Assembly (NCBI RefSeq): GCF_035984655.1
Contig: NZ_JAXCHT010000015.1
Location: forward strand, 1-64,000
Source of the DNA: Actimicrobium sp035984655
GTDB lineage: Bacteria; Pseudomonadota; Gammaproteobacteria; Burkholderiales; Burkholderiaceae_D
DNA length: 64,000 bases
Reading direction: 5' to 3'
Of this stretch, positions 18,099 through 26,677 are shown piece after piece. A program made the position numbers and the translations under genes. Below the pieces are notes generated by a model. It did no database searches. It had not been told where the DNA came from and saw only the letters and a list, made by a program, of their open reading frames with translations. How positions within the stretch are numbered: the first letter of the stretch is position 1; every line of letters begins with the position of its first letter.

Positions 18099-19019
18099 AT
18101 GGCCTCACGACTTCCGCCCGTTCATGCCCTGTCCGCCTTTGAAGCCGCCGCACGCTTCGGTTCCTTTGCGCTCGCCGCCGACGAACTGTGCATCACGCCG
18201 TCGGCGCTGTCGCACCGGATTCGCCTGCTGGAAGAATTCGTCGGTGAACGCCTGTTCATTCGCGACAGCCGCAGCGTCACCGTCTCCGAATTCGGCCGGC
18301 GCTATCTCAGCGTGGTGCGCGTCGCGCTGCAGGCGCTGAACGACTTCCCGATGCCGCACCGCGACGCCAGCGTGCAGCCGCGCGTGAAGGTCACGGTGCC
18401 GCCGACCTTTGCCCGGCACATGCTGATCCCGCGCCTGGCGCAGTTCACCGGACGGCATCCGGAGATCGTGGTCGAGCTGTTCCTGTCGGTGCCGCTGTAC
18501 GATCTGAGCCTGTCGGAAAGCGATGTCGAGATTCGCTTCGGCGCCGGAAAATATCCCAACATCGTCACCCGCAAGCTGTTCGAGGAGCCGGCGTTTGCCG
18601 TGGCCAGCCCGGCGTATCTGCACAAGATCGGCGGCGTGGCGACGCCGGCGGATCTGAAAAAGGCCACGCTGCTGCGCTCGGCGCTGGAACCCTGGCAGCC
18701 ATGGTTCGAAGCGGCCGGGCTGGACTGGCCGGAGCCGGCCACCGGGTTTCGGGTCGATGATCTCGGCTTGCTGCTCGAGGCGATCAAGTACGGCCACGGC
18801 ATCGGCTTGACGCGCAAACATTTTTCGCTGGAGATGCTGGCACGCGGCGAGATCGTCCGGATGTTCGACATCGAACTGGCCACGCCGCCGCATGCGTATT
18901 ACTGCGTGCACGAAAAAAGCGCGATCGAGCGTCCCGAGGTCGCCTTGTTCGTCGACTGGCTGCTGGGCGCTTTCGAGGGCGAGGAACGGCGCGAGTCGGA
19001 TCGCGTCGCACCCGCTTGA
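18099..19019 (+). CDS. LysR family transcriptional regulator, GcvA-like
   Basis: 306 residues with an N-terminal winged HTH (LPPVHALSAFEAAARFGSFALAADELCITPSALSHRIRLLE) of the GcvA/AmpR type and a type 2 periplasmic-binding-like effector domain (VKVTVPPTFARHMLIPRLAQFTGRHPEI). It lies between the D-lactate-dehydrogenase-like gene and glcDEF, all on the same strand, so it may control one or both. The 87-nt gap before glcD contains no clear T-N11-A site that I could assign. The inducer is unknown. Confidence 0.9.
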   Translation: MASRLPPVHALSAFEAAARFGSFALAADELCITPSALSHRIRLLEEFVGERLFIRDSRSVTVSEFGRRYLSVVRVALQALNDFPMPHRDASVQPRVKVTVPPTFARHMLIPRLAQFTGRHPEIVVELFLSVPLYDLSLSESDVEIRFGAGKYPNIVTRKLFEEPAFAVASPAYLHKIGGVATPADLKKATLLRSALEPWQPWFEAAGLDWPEPATGFRVDDLGLLLEAIKYGHGIGLTRKHFSLEMLARGEIVRMFDIELATPPHAYYCVHEKSAIERPEVALFVDWLLGAFEGEERRESDRVAPA

Positions 19020-19106
19020 AAAACTTTCACCTTGCCACCGTGATCATTTCAGGGTCGGCTCCGGCGTCGTCCCGTAAGATGATTCACTGCCATTGAACTG
19101 GAAACC

Positions 19107-20600
19107 ATGATGCAAGCCGTCACCGAAGACCGACCCTATACCGCCGAGCGACAGCGCGCCGTGGTTGCCGCGCTGCGCGCCTTGTTGCCCGAGCATTGCG
19201 TGCTGTTCAACGACGAAGATGTGCGGCCGTACGAATGCGACGGGCTGGCCGCCTACCGGCAGATGCCGATGGTGGTCGCGTTGCCGGAATCGGAAGCCCA
19301 GCTGGTGCAGATCCTGCGATTGTGTCGCGACCTGAAGCTGCCGATCGTGCCGCGCGGCGCCGGCACCGGATTGTCGGGCGGCGCCATGCCGATCGCCGAC
19401 GGACTGGTGGTCTCGACGGCCCGCCTGAACCGCATCCTCGCAGTCGATCCGGTGGCGCGTACGGCAGTGGTCCAGCCAGGCGTGCGCAATCTGGCGATCT
19501 CGGATGCGGCTGCGCCGCACGCGCTGTATTACGCGCCCGATCCCTCCTCGCAGATCGCCTGCACCATTGGCGGCAACGTCGCCGAAAACTCCGGCGGCGT
19601 ACATTGCCTCAAGTACGGCCTGACCGTGCACAACGTGATGCGCGTGCGCGTCGTCACCATCGACGGCGACGTGATCGAACTCGGCAACGCCGCGCTCGAC
19701 GCGCCCGGGCTGGATTTGCTGGCGGTGTTCATCGGCTCCGAAGGCATGCTCGGCATCGTCACCGAAGTCACCGTCAAGCTGATTCCCAAGCCACAGCAGG
19801 CGCGCGTGATCATGGCGTCGTTCGACGACGTGGTCAAAGGCGGCAATGCGGTGGCCGACGTAATTGGCGCGGGCATCATTCCGGCCGGGCTGGAGATGAT
19901 GGATCGCACCAGTTCACGCATGGTCGAGCCGTTCGTCAAGGCCGGCTACGACGTCGATGCAGCCGCCATCCTGCTGTGCGAATCCGACGGCACCATCGAA
20001 GAAGTCAGCGAAGAGATTGCCGCCATGACCGCGATCCTGACCGCCAGCGGCGCTACCCGGATTGCGGTCTCGAACACGGAAGCGGAGCGGCTGCGGTTCT
20101 GGTCCGGGCGCAAGAACGCGTTCCCGGCGGCGGGCCGGATCTCACCCGATTACTACTGCATGGATGGCACCATTCCGCGCAAGCGACTGGCCGATGTACT
20201 GCTGCGCATCGAGGCCATGGAAACCAAATACAACCTGCGCTGCGCCAACGTGTTTCATGCCGGCGACGGCAACCTGCATCCGCTGATCCTGTTCGATGCC
20301 AACCAGCCGGGTGAATTTCACCGGGCCGAATTGTTCGGCGCCGAGATCCTTGAGCTGTGCGTCGAAGTCGGCGGCACCATCACCGGCGAACACGGCGTCG
20401 GCATCGAAAAAATCAACTCGATGTGCGTGCAGTATTCGGCCGCCGAGCGCGAAGCGTTCTTCGCCGTCAAGCGTGCCTTCGACACCGCCTTCCTGCTCAA
20501 TCCGGACAAGGCGATTCCCTCGCTGCACCGCTGTGCCGAGTACGGCAAGATGCACGTGCAGCGCGGTCAACTGAAGTTCGCGGACCTGCCGCGGTTTTGA
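19107..20600 (+). CDS. glcD: Glycolate oxidase FAD-binding subunit GlcD
   Basis: Catalytic subunit of the membrane-associated glycolate dehydrogenase GlcDEF, which oxidises glycolate to glyoxylate; 497 residues. FAD-binding PP-loop: IVPRGAGTGLSGGAMPIADGLVVS with NRILAVDP, then CTIGGNVAENSGGVHCLKYG. C-terminal domain: VFHAGDGNLHPLILFD and TGEHGVGIEKI. It is distinct from the first FAD oxidase in the window, being longer and followed by glcE and glcF with gaps of 5 and 3 nt. Two adjacent ATGs (19107 and 19110) are possible; the first is used, with GGAAACC just upstream. Confidence 0.94.
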   Translation: MMQAVTEDRPYTAERQRAVVAALRALLPEHCVLFNDEDVRPYECDGLAAYRQMPMVVALPESEAQLVQILRLCRDLKLPIVPRGAGTGLSGGAMPIADGLVVSTARLNRILAVDPVARTAVVQPGVRNLAISDAAAPHALYYAPDPSSQIACTIGGNVAENSGGVHCLKYGLTVHNVMRVRVVTIDGDVIELGNAALDAPGLDLLAVFIGSEGMLGIVTEVTVKLIPKPQQARVIMASFDDVVKGGNAVADVIGAGIIPAGLEMMDRTSSRMVEPFVKAGYDVDAAAILLCESDGTIEEVSEEIAAMTAILTASGATRIAVSNTEAERLRFWSGRKNAFPAAGRISPDYYCMDGTIPRKRLADVLLRIEAMETKYNLRCANVFHAGDGNLHPLILFDANQPGEFHRAELFGAEILELCVEVGGTITGEHGVGIEKINSMCVQYSAAEREAFFAVKRAFDTAFLLNPDKAIPSLHRCAEYGKMHVQRGQLKFADLPRF

Positions 20601-20605
20601 AAGCG

Positions 20606-21670
20606 ATGATGCACGCTGAACTTGAACAACTGCGCCAGCAGGTGCTGGACGCCAGCGCCAATGGCACCCCATTGCAGCTGCGCGGCGGCGGTACCAAGGA
20701 ATGGTACGGCCAGGCCCCGCACGGCAAGATCGTCGATACCCGCGTCTACTGCGGCATCGTCGATTACGATCCGACCGAGCTGGTCGTTACCGCCCGCTGC
20801 GGCACGCCGCTGGCCGAGATCGACGCCGCGCTGGCGGAAAAAAACCAGATGCTGGCCTTCGAGCCGCCCTACTTTGGCGACGGCGCCACCATCGGCGGCG
20901 TGGTCGCCAGCGGCCTGTCCGGACCGCGCCGTGCCGCTGCCGGTGCGGTGCGCGATTTCATGCTCGGCGCCGTGCTGCTGGACGGCCATGGCGAGGTGCT
21001 GCATTTCGGCGGACAGGTCATGAAGAACGTCGCCGGCTACGATGTCTCGCGCCTGCTGGCCGGGTCGCTCGGCACGCTCGGTCTGCTGCTGGAAGTGTCG
21101 ATCAAGGTATTGCCGAAACCGTTCGCCGAGACCACCCGCCGTCTCGTACTGGATCAGGCCGCTGCGATCGCGCAATTGAATCGCTGGGGTGGCCAGCCAT
21201 TGCCGATCTCGGCCAGTGCCTGGTGCGACGGGCAATTGACCATCCGGCTGTCGGGTGCGCGTGCCGCAGTGGCCGCGGCGGAACAGAAAATCGGCGGCGC
21301 GGCGCTGCCTGACGCCGACGATTTCTGGCGCAGCATGCGCGAGCAAAGCGCCGATTTCTTTTCGCGCGAAGGGCTGGCGTTGTGGCGGCTGTCGGTGCCA
21401 TCGACCACGGCGCCGCTGGCCTTGCCGGGCCAGCAACTGATCGAATGGGGCGGCGCGCAGCGCTGGCTGCAAACCCGCGCCAGCGCGCTCGAAGTGCGCG
21501 CCGCCGCCGCAGCCGTCGGCGGACACGCCACGCTGTATGTCGGCGATGACAAGGCGGTTGGCGTGTTCCATCCGCTCCAGCCGGCCGTCGCCGCCATCCA
21601 CCAACGTCTGAAAAAGTCGTTCGATCCTGCCGGTATCTTCAATCCGGGTCGGCTGTATCCGGAGCTCTGA
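20606..21670 (+). CDS. glcE: Glycolate oxidase FAD-binding subunit GlcE
   Basis: Second flavin-domain subunit of glycolate dehydrogenase, 354 residues. It is a shortened GlcD relative: the PP-loop part is present (LQLRGGGTKEWYG, VTARCGTPLAEIDAALAE, GATIGGVVASGLSGPRRAAAGAVRDFMLG, GQVMKNVAGYDVSRLLAGSLGTLG) and the C-terminal domain is truncated, ending FDPAGIFNPGRLYP. The start is the ATG at 20606 (a second ATG follows directly). It lies between glcD and glcF in a tight operon. Confidence 0.92.
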   Translation: MMHAELEQLRQQVLDASANGTPLQLRGGGTKEWYGQAPHGKIVDTRVYCGIVDYDPTELVVTARCGTPLAEIDAALAEKNQMLAFEPPYFGDGATIGGVVASGLSGPRRAAAGAVRDFMLGAVLLDGHGEVLHFGGQVMKNVAGYDVSRLLAGSLGTLGLLLEVSIKVLPKPFAETTRRLVLDQAAAIAQLNRWGGQPLPISASAWCDGQLTIRLSGARAAVAAAEQKIGGAALPDADDFWRSMREQSADFFSREGLALWRLSVPSTTAPLALPGQQLIEWGGAQRWLQTRASALEVRAAAAAVGGHATLYVGDDKAVGVFHPLQPAVAAIHQRLKKSFDPAGIFNPGRLYPEL

Positions 21671-21673
21671 CAC

Positions 21674-22906
21674 ATGCAAACCAATCTCGCCGATTTCATC
21701 AAGAACACGCCGGATGGCGATGAAGCCGAAGCCATTCTGCGCGCCTGCGTGCATTGCGGATTCTGCACCGCCACCTGCCCGACCTATCAGCTGCTGGGTG
21801 ATGAGCTCGACGGCCCGCGCGGCCGGATTTATCTGATCAAGCAGGTGCTCGAAGGGCAGGCCCCGACCGCCAAAACCCAATTGCACCTGGATCGCTGCCT
21901 GACCTGCCGCAACTGCGAAACGACCTGTCCGTCGGGCGTCCAGTACGGCCGTCTGCTCGACATTGGCCGCAAGGTGGTCGATGACATGGTGCCGCGCCCA
22001 CTGGGACAACGCCTGTTGCGCGGCGCCTTGCGCGAAGCTTTGCCGCGGCAATGGCTGTTCACCCCGGCCATGAAAACCGGCCAGCTGTTTCGGCCGCTGC
22101 TGCCGAAGGGCTTGCGCAACAAGGTGCCGGCAGCGCAACCCGCCGGCGTGCTGCCGACCCGGGTGCATGCCCGCAAGATGCTGCTGCTGGATGGTTGCGT
22201 GCAGCCGGCCATGGCGCCGAACATCAACGCCGCCACCGCCCGTGTGCTGGATGCGCTCGGCGTACAGCTGGTGATCGCACCGCGCGCCGGCTGCTGCGGC
22301 GCGATCCGGCATCACTTGAACGATCATGACGGCGCCCTGCACGACGCGCGCGCCAACATCGATGCGTGGTGGCCACTGCTCGAAGCCGGCGCTGAAGCCA
22401 TCGTGATGACGGCCTCGGGCTGCGGCAGCATGGTCAAGGAATACGGCCACTTGCTGCGCGACGATCCCGCGTACGCCGCCAAGGCCGGGCGCGTTGCCGC
22501 AATGACCAAGGACCTGAGCGAGATCCTGCCGGCATTCGAAGCAGAGCTGGCCGGCAAGCTCAAGGGCCGCATCGGCCAGCGTGTGGCCTATCACCCGCCG
22601 TGCACACTGCAACACGGCCAACAGATTCGCGGCAAGGTGGAAAGCGTGCTGCGCGCGGTCGGCGTCGACGTGCAGTTGTGCGCCGACAGCCATCTGTGCT
22701 GCGGCTCGGCCGGCACCTATTCGGTTACGCAGCCGGTGCTGTCATTCCAGTTGCGCGACAACAAGCTGGCCAATCTGCAGGCGACCAGGCCGGACCAGAT
22801 TGTCTCGGCCAATATCGGTTGCCTGACGCATTTGCAATCGGGTACCGAGACGCCGGTGCGGCACTGGATTGAACTGATCGACAGCGCGTTGGCGGGAACG
22901 GCCTGA
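21674..22906 (+). CDS. glcF: Glycolate oxidase iron-sulfur subunit GlcF
   Basis: Electron-transfer subunit, 410 residues. Two [4Fe-4S] ferredoxin motifs near the N-terminus (CVHCGFCTATCPTY and CLTCRNCETTCPSGV) and two CCG domains (RAGCCGAIRHH and HLCCGSAGTYSV) that probably bind a further cluster. It takes electrons from GlcD/GlcE and delivers them to the quinone pool. It is the last gene of glcDEF; the 250-bp repeat array starts 54 nt beyond its stop. Confidence 0.95.
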   Translation: MQTNLADFIKNTPDGDEAEAILRACVHCGFCTATCPTYQLLGDELDGPRGRIYLIKQVLEGQAPTAKTQLHLDRCLTCRNCETTCPSGVQYGRLLDIGRKVVDDMVPRPLGQRLLRGALREALPRQWLFTPAMKTGQLFRPLLPKGLRNKVPAAQPAGVLPTRVHARKMLLLDGCVQPAMAPNINAATARVLDALGVQLVIAPRAGCCGAIRHHLNDHDGALHDARANIDAWWPLLEAGAEAIVMTASGCGSMVKEYGHLLRDDPAYAAKAGRVAAMTKDLSEILPAFEAELAGKLKGRIGQRVAYHPPCTLQHGQQIRGKVESVLRAVGVDVQLCADSHLCCGSAGTYSVTQPVLSFQLRDNKLANLQATRPDQIVSANIGCLTHLQSGTETPVRHWIELIDSALAGTA

Positions 22907-23206
22907 CCAAGGTCGAGCGTGGTGCTCTTGCTGCGGTTCGACGTCAGGCCAGCCGAGTTGTCGGGGTCAGTGTTTTTTTTCGCAGCGGGTCATCGCGAAA
23001 ATTACGCTGACCCCGATGACGGGCCATGGAATACGTGCGGTTGATGGCGGAGCATTGCACTCCGTAGCCCGCAACCGGGGTCAGAGTAATTTTCGCGGAA
23101 AGGCGTCGCGAAAAAAAACTCCGACCCCGTTTGCTGCCGGGGCAGTGCGCGACTACATAAATGACCGCGCCGAGCTCTTACGGAGGCTCAAATCAGGGCA
23201 ACCAGA

Positions 23207-23270
23207 GTCATCGGGGTCAGAGTTTTTTTTCGCAGCGGGTCATCGCGAAAATTACTCTGACCCCGATGAC
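23207..23270. repeat. REP-like hairpin A (copy 2 shown)
   Basis: Arms GTCATCGGGGTCAGAGT (23207-23223) and its exact complement (23254-23270) form a 17-bp perfect stem; an inner TTTTCGC/GCGAAAA pairing extends it around a short loop. The equivalent in copy 1 starts at 22961 and in copy 3 at 23457. Copy 3 has one mismatch in the left arm. Confidence 0.85.
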
Positions 23271-23325
23271 GGACCATGGAATACCTGCGGTTGATCGCCG
23301 GGCTTTGCACTCCGTAGCCCGCAAC

Positions 23326-23379
23326 CGGGGTCAGAGTAATTTTCGCGGAAAGGCGTCGCGAACAAAAACTCCGACCCCG
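23326..23379. repeat. REP-like hairpin B (copy 2 shown)
   Basis: CGGGGTCAGAGT pairs with ACTCCGACCCCG (one G.T-type mismatch), and TTTTCGCG pairs with the CGCGAA side around a GAAAGGCGT loop. The same structure occurs 250 bp earlier at 23076-23129. It is absent from the partial third copy. Confidence 0.8.
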
Positions 23380-23608
23380 TTTGCTGCCGGGACAGTGCGC
23401 GACTACATAAATGACCGCGCCGAGCTTTTACGGAGGCTCAAATCAGGACAACCAGAGTCATCGGGGCCAGAGTTTTTTTTCGCAGCGGGTCATCGCGAAA
23501 ATTACTCTGACCCCGATGACGGACCATGGAATACGTGCGGTCGATCATCGGGCATCGCATTGCGCGACATGCAACCCGGTCCACACCAACCAACAGCAAC
23601 GTGACCGA

Positions 23609-24745
23609 TCAAACAATCCCGAGATGCTCGGTACCCTTCGACAAATCCCGATCCTTGGCATCCTTGCCGCGCAGCTTGATGGCCAGCCGCAAGTCATTGA
23701 CCGAGTCCGCATTGCGCAGCGCGTTCTCGTAAGAGATCTTGTCGGCTTCGTACAAATCGAACAGCGCCTGGTCGAACGTCTGCATGCCAAGCTCGCGCGA
23801 CTTCTTCATGATCTCCTTGATCTCGTGCACGTCGCCCTTGAAAATCAGGTCCGAGATCAGCGGCGAGTTCAGCATGATTTCAATCGCCACCGCGCGACCC
23901 TTGGTGTCGCGCAGCGGAATCAGGCGCTGCGAGATCATGCCTTTCAGATTCAGTGACAAATCCATCAGCAATTGCTGGCGGCGCTCCTCGGGGAAGAAGT
24001 TGATGATCCGGTCGAGCGCCTGGTTCGAACTGTTGGCGTGCAGCGTGGCCAGACATAAATGGCCGGTTTCGGCAAAGGCAATCGCGTGATCCATGGTCTC
24101 GCGGTCGCGGATCTCGCCGATCTGGATCACGTCCGGCGCCTGCCGCAAGGCGTTCTTCAGTGCCGTGCCCCAGTCTTCGGTATCGAGCCCGACATCGCGC
24201 TGCGTGACGATGCAGTTGCGGTGCGGGTGAATGTATTCGACCGGATCTTCGATGGTGATGATGTGGCCGTGACTGTTTTCATTGCGGTAGCCGAGCATGG
24301 CCGCCAGCGTGGTCGACTTGCCGGAGCCGGTCGCGCCGACCATGATCACCAGGCCGCGCTTGGTCATCGCAATATCCTTGAGCTGCGGCGGCAATCCGAG
24401 TTGTTCGATGGTCGGGATTTCGGTGGTGATGGTCCGCAGCACCATGCCGACCTTCTGCTGCTGCACGAAGGCCGAGACGCGGAAGCGACCGAGGCCGCTC
24501 GGGCTGATCGCGAAGTTGCATTCCTTGCGCGCTTCAAATTCGGCGGCCTGCTTGTCGCTCATGATGGCGCGCGCCAGTTCGGTCGTGTGCATGGCGGTGA
24601 GCAGCTGGTTCGACACCGGCGTGACCTTGCCGTCGATCTTGAAGGCAGGCGGGAAATCGGTGGTGATGAACAGGTCGGACCCGTTCTTGCTGACCATCAG
24701 GCGCAGCAGGTCGTGCATGAATTTGGTGGCTTGATCGCGTTCCAT
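23609..24745 (-). CDS. pilU: Type IV pilus retraction ATPase PilU
   Basis: Hexameric secretion-type ATPase that assists PilT in pilus retraction and twitching, 378 residues. Motifs: N-terminal PAS-like domain (GSDLFITTDFPPAFKIDGKV), Walker A GATGSGKSTTLAAM, Asp box IITIEDPVEYIH, Walker B ALRQAPDVIQIGEIRDRETM and His box HLCLATLHANSSNQALDRI. The longer acidic/basic C-terminus (after LRLAIKLRGKDAKD) distinguishes PilU from PilT. It lies 59 nt downstream of pilT on the same strand. Confidence 0.95.
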   Translation of the reverse strand: MERDQATKFMHDLLRLMVSKNGSDLFITTDFPPAFKIDGKVTPVSNQLLTAMHTTELARAIMSDKQAAEFEARKECNFAISPSGLGRFRVSAFVQQQKVGMVLRTITTEIPTIEQLGLPPQLKDIAMTKRGLVIMVGATGSGKSTTLAAMLGYRNENSHGHIITIEDPVEYIHPHRNCIVTQRDVGLDTEDWGTALKNALRQAPDVIQIGEIRDRETMDHAIAFAETGHLCLATLHANSSNQALDRIINFFPEERRQQLLMDLSLNLKGMISQRLIPLRDTKGRAVAIEIMLNSPLISDLIFKGDVHEIKEIMKKSRELGMQTFDQALFDLYEADKISYENALRNADSVNDLRLAIKLRGKDAKDRDLSKGTEHLGIV

Positions 24746-24804
24746 CGTGGTTCCTCAATGCGGTAAAAAAGATCGCGCCGTACGGGCGCGATGTGGGTGC
24801 GTCA

Positions 24805-25848
24805 TCAGCCGGGGAAATTGTCCGGCGTCTTGGCGGCCGAGCGGGCGGTCTGCGGCGAGATCACGCTGCGCCGCACCAGGTCGGTCAGGTTGTGATCGAG
24901 CGTTTGCATGCCGAGGTTCATGCCGGTCTGGATCGCCGAATACATCTGCGCGATCTTCGCTTCGCGGATCAGGTTGCGAATGGCCGGCGTGCCCAGCATG
25001 ATTTCATGCGCCGCGACCCGGCCGGAGCCATCCTTGGTCTTCAGCAGCGTCTGCGAGATCACCGCCTGCAGCGACTCCGACAACATGGCCCGCACCATTT
25101 CCTTCTCGTCGCCGGGGAACACGTCGACGATCCGGTCAATGGTCTTGGCGGCGGACGACGTATGCAGCGTACCGAACACCAGATGGCCGGTTTCCGCCGC
25201 CGACAGTGCCAGCCGGATGGTTTCCAGATCGCGCAACTCACCGACCAGCACCACGTCAGGATCTTCCCGCAATGCCGAGCGCAGGGCGGCGCTGAAGCTG
25301 TGCGTGTGGGGGCCGACTTCGCGCTGGTTGATCAGGCATTTCTTCGATTCGTGGACGAACTCGATCGGGTCTTCGATCGTCAGGATATGGGCGTACTCGT
25401 TTTCGTTGACGTGGTTGACCATCGCCGCCAGCGTGGTTGACTTGCCGGAACCGGTCGGGCCGGTGACCAGCACCAGGCCGCGCGGCTTCAATGACAGCTC
25501 TGCAAAGATGCGCGGCGCATTGAGTTGTTCGAGGCTGAGAATCTTGGACGGAATGGTCCGCAACACGGCGGCGGCGCCACGATCCTGATTGAAGGCATTG
25601 ACGCGAAACCGCGCCAGGCCCGGAATCGCGAACGAAAAGTCGACTTCCAGCTTGTCTTCGTAAGCCTTGCGCTGGCCATCATTCATGATGTCATAGATCA
25701 TGCCGTGCACGTCCTTGTGCTCCAGCGGCGGCAGGTTAATCCGCCGCACATCGCCATGCACGCGTATCATCGGCGGCAGGCCTGCGGACAGGTGCAAGTC
25801 GGAGGCATTGTTCTTGACGGAGAACGCGAGAAGTTCGGAAATATCCAT
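24805..25848 (-). CDS. pilT: Type IV pilus retraction ATPase PilT
   Basis: Motor for pilus disassembly and twitching motility, 347 residues. Begins MDISELLAFSVKNNASDLHLSAGLPP as typical PilT. Walker A GPTGSGKSTTLAAM, Asp box ILTIEDPIEFVH, Walker B ALREDPDVVLVGELRDLETI, His box HLVFGTLHTSSAAKTIDRI and the AIRNLIREAKIAQM retraction motif near the C-terminus are all intact. It is followed by pilU and divergent from yggS, as in most pilT loci. Confidence 0.96.
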   Translation of the reverse strand: MDISELLAFSVKNNASDLHLSAGLPPMIRVHGDVRRINLPPLEHKDVHGMIYDIMNDGQRKAYEDKLEVDFSFAIPGLARFRVNAFNQDRGAAAVLRTIPSKILSLEQLNAPRIFAELSLKPRGLVLVTGPTGSGKSTTLAAMVNHVNENEYAHILTIEDPIEFVHESKKCLINQREVGPHTHSFSAALRSALREDPDVVLVGELRDLETIRLALSAAETGHLVFGTLHTSSAAKTIDRIVDVFPGDEKEMVRAMLSESLQAVISQTLLKTKDGSGRVAAHEIMLGTPAIRNLIREAKIAQMYSAIQTGMNLGMQTLDHNLTDLVRRSVISPQTARSAAKTPDNFPG

Positions 25849-25925
25849 TGTTGATCCTTGGGGCTTGCGATTGATGAGCGAGCAGGCAATTCGAGCGAAA
25901 TCTGGCGTGTTGGCGGCGTCGACGA

Positions 25926-25955
25926 CAATGCTTTATATGTTCCTTTAAAGCATTG
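25926..25955. promoter_or_regulatory. 10-bp inverted repeat between pilT and yggS
   Basis: CAATGCTTTA (25926-25935) and TAAAGCATTG (25946-25955) form a perfect inverted repeat with a 10-nt spacer, followed by TTTTT on the plus strand. It lies 17 nt before the yggS ATG and between two divergent 5' ends, so an operator or a short leader hairpin is more likely than a terminator. Confidence 0.5.
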
Positions 25956-25972
25956 TTTTTACAAAATTGATT

Positions 25973-26677
25973 ATGTCCTTAATATCCAGCAACTTGCAAG
26001 CCGTGCAGCATGAGATCGCGACGGTAGCACGCAGTACGTCGTGCCGTGCCGACGAAATCACCCTGCTGGCGGTCTCGAAGACCTTTGGCGTCGAGCAGGT
26101 GTTGCTCGCGGCCGACGCCGGCCAACGTGCGTTTGGCGAGAACTATCTGCAGGAAGCGCTGGAAAAAATTGCACTGGTGCGGCAATTGCGTCCCGAACTG
26201 ATGCTGGAATGGCATTTCATCGGACCGATCCAGAGCAACAAGACGCGGCCGATTGCCGAATCGTTTGACTGGGTGCATTCGGTCGAGCGCCTGAAGATTG
26301 CCCAACGCCTGTCGGAACAACGACCCGCCAGCATGCCGGCGCTGAACGTCTGCCTGCAAGTCAATATCAGCGGCGAAGCCAGCAAGAGCGGCGTTGCGGC
26401 GGCTGAGGTGGTGGAGCTGGCCCGGGCCGTGGCGCTGTTGCCGCGTCTCAAATTGCGTGGATTGATGGCGATTCCCGAGCCGAGCACTGATCCGGTCGTG
26501 CAGCGCGCGGCCTTTCATCGGGTACAGTTATTGATGGCGCAGTGCCATGCCGCCGGACTGGACATGGATACGCTGTCAATGGGGATGTCGGCCGACATGG
26601 ATGCCGCAATTGCGGAAGGCGCGACCATCGTGCGGGTCGGAACGGCAATTTTTGGAGCAAGAACCTATGCAAAATGA
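25973..26677 (+). CDS. yggS: YggS family pyridoxal phosphate-binding protein
   Basis: PLP-homeostasis protein of the alanine-racemase-like TIM-barrel fold, 234 residues. PLP lysine region LLAVSKTFGVEQV, then GENYLQEALEK, LEWHFIGPIQSNKTRPIAESFDWVHSVER, QVNISGEASKSG, LRGLMAIPEP and the closing LSMGMSADMDAAIAEGATIVRVGTAIFG, all family consensus. It buffers free PLP rather than acting as a known enzyme. I use the ATG at 25973; a TTG two codons earlier is less likely. It overlaps proC by 11 nt, a very common pairing. Confidence 0.95.
   Translation: MSLISSNLQAVQHEIATVARSTSCRADEITLLAVSKTFGVEQVLLAADAGQRAFGENYLQEALEKIALVRQLRPELMLEWHFIGPIQSNKTRPIAESFDWVHSVERLKIAQRLSEQRPASMPALNVCLQVNISGEASKSGVAAAEVVELARAVALLPRLKLRGLMAIPEPSTDPVVQRAAFHRVQLLMAQCHAAGLDMDTLSMGMSADMDAAIAEGATIVRVGTAIFGARTYAK

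Larger units (their letters stand above)
22961..23555. repeat. Tandem array of a 250-bp unit (about 2.4 copies)
   Basis: The unit starts at 22961, 23211 and 23461, exactly 250 bp apart; the third copy fades near 23555. Copies differ by only scattered substitutions. Each full unit carries two hairpins built on GGGGTCAGAG / CTCTGACCCC: one at the unit start and one about 115 bp in. The region fills the 700-nt gap between glcF and pilU. Short reading frames that run through it are made of the repeat and show no protein family, so I call no gene. GGGGTCAGAG palindromes are a known style of REP-like sequence in proteobacteria; no transposase is present here. Confidence 0.92.

Noticed and set aside
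20567..22693. 708-codon open frame on the minus strand opposite glcE/glcF
   Set aside because: Antisense shadow; glcE and glcF have complete motifs.
22961..23555. CRISPR array
   Set aside because: The period is 250 bp with hairpins and near-identical units; there are no short repeats with variable spacers and no cas genes.
23016..23956. Short plus-strand open frames running through the 250-bp repeat and into pilU antisense
   Set aside because: Their sequence is the repeat itself translated, repeated with the same residues; no ribosome binding site or family.
25926..25960. Rho-independent terminator on the plus strand
   Set aside because: The hairpin plus T-run looks like one, but no plus-strand gene lies upstream; it is between divergent 5' ends.
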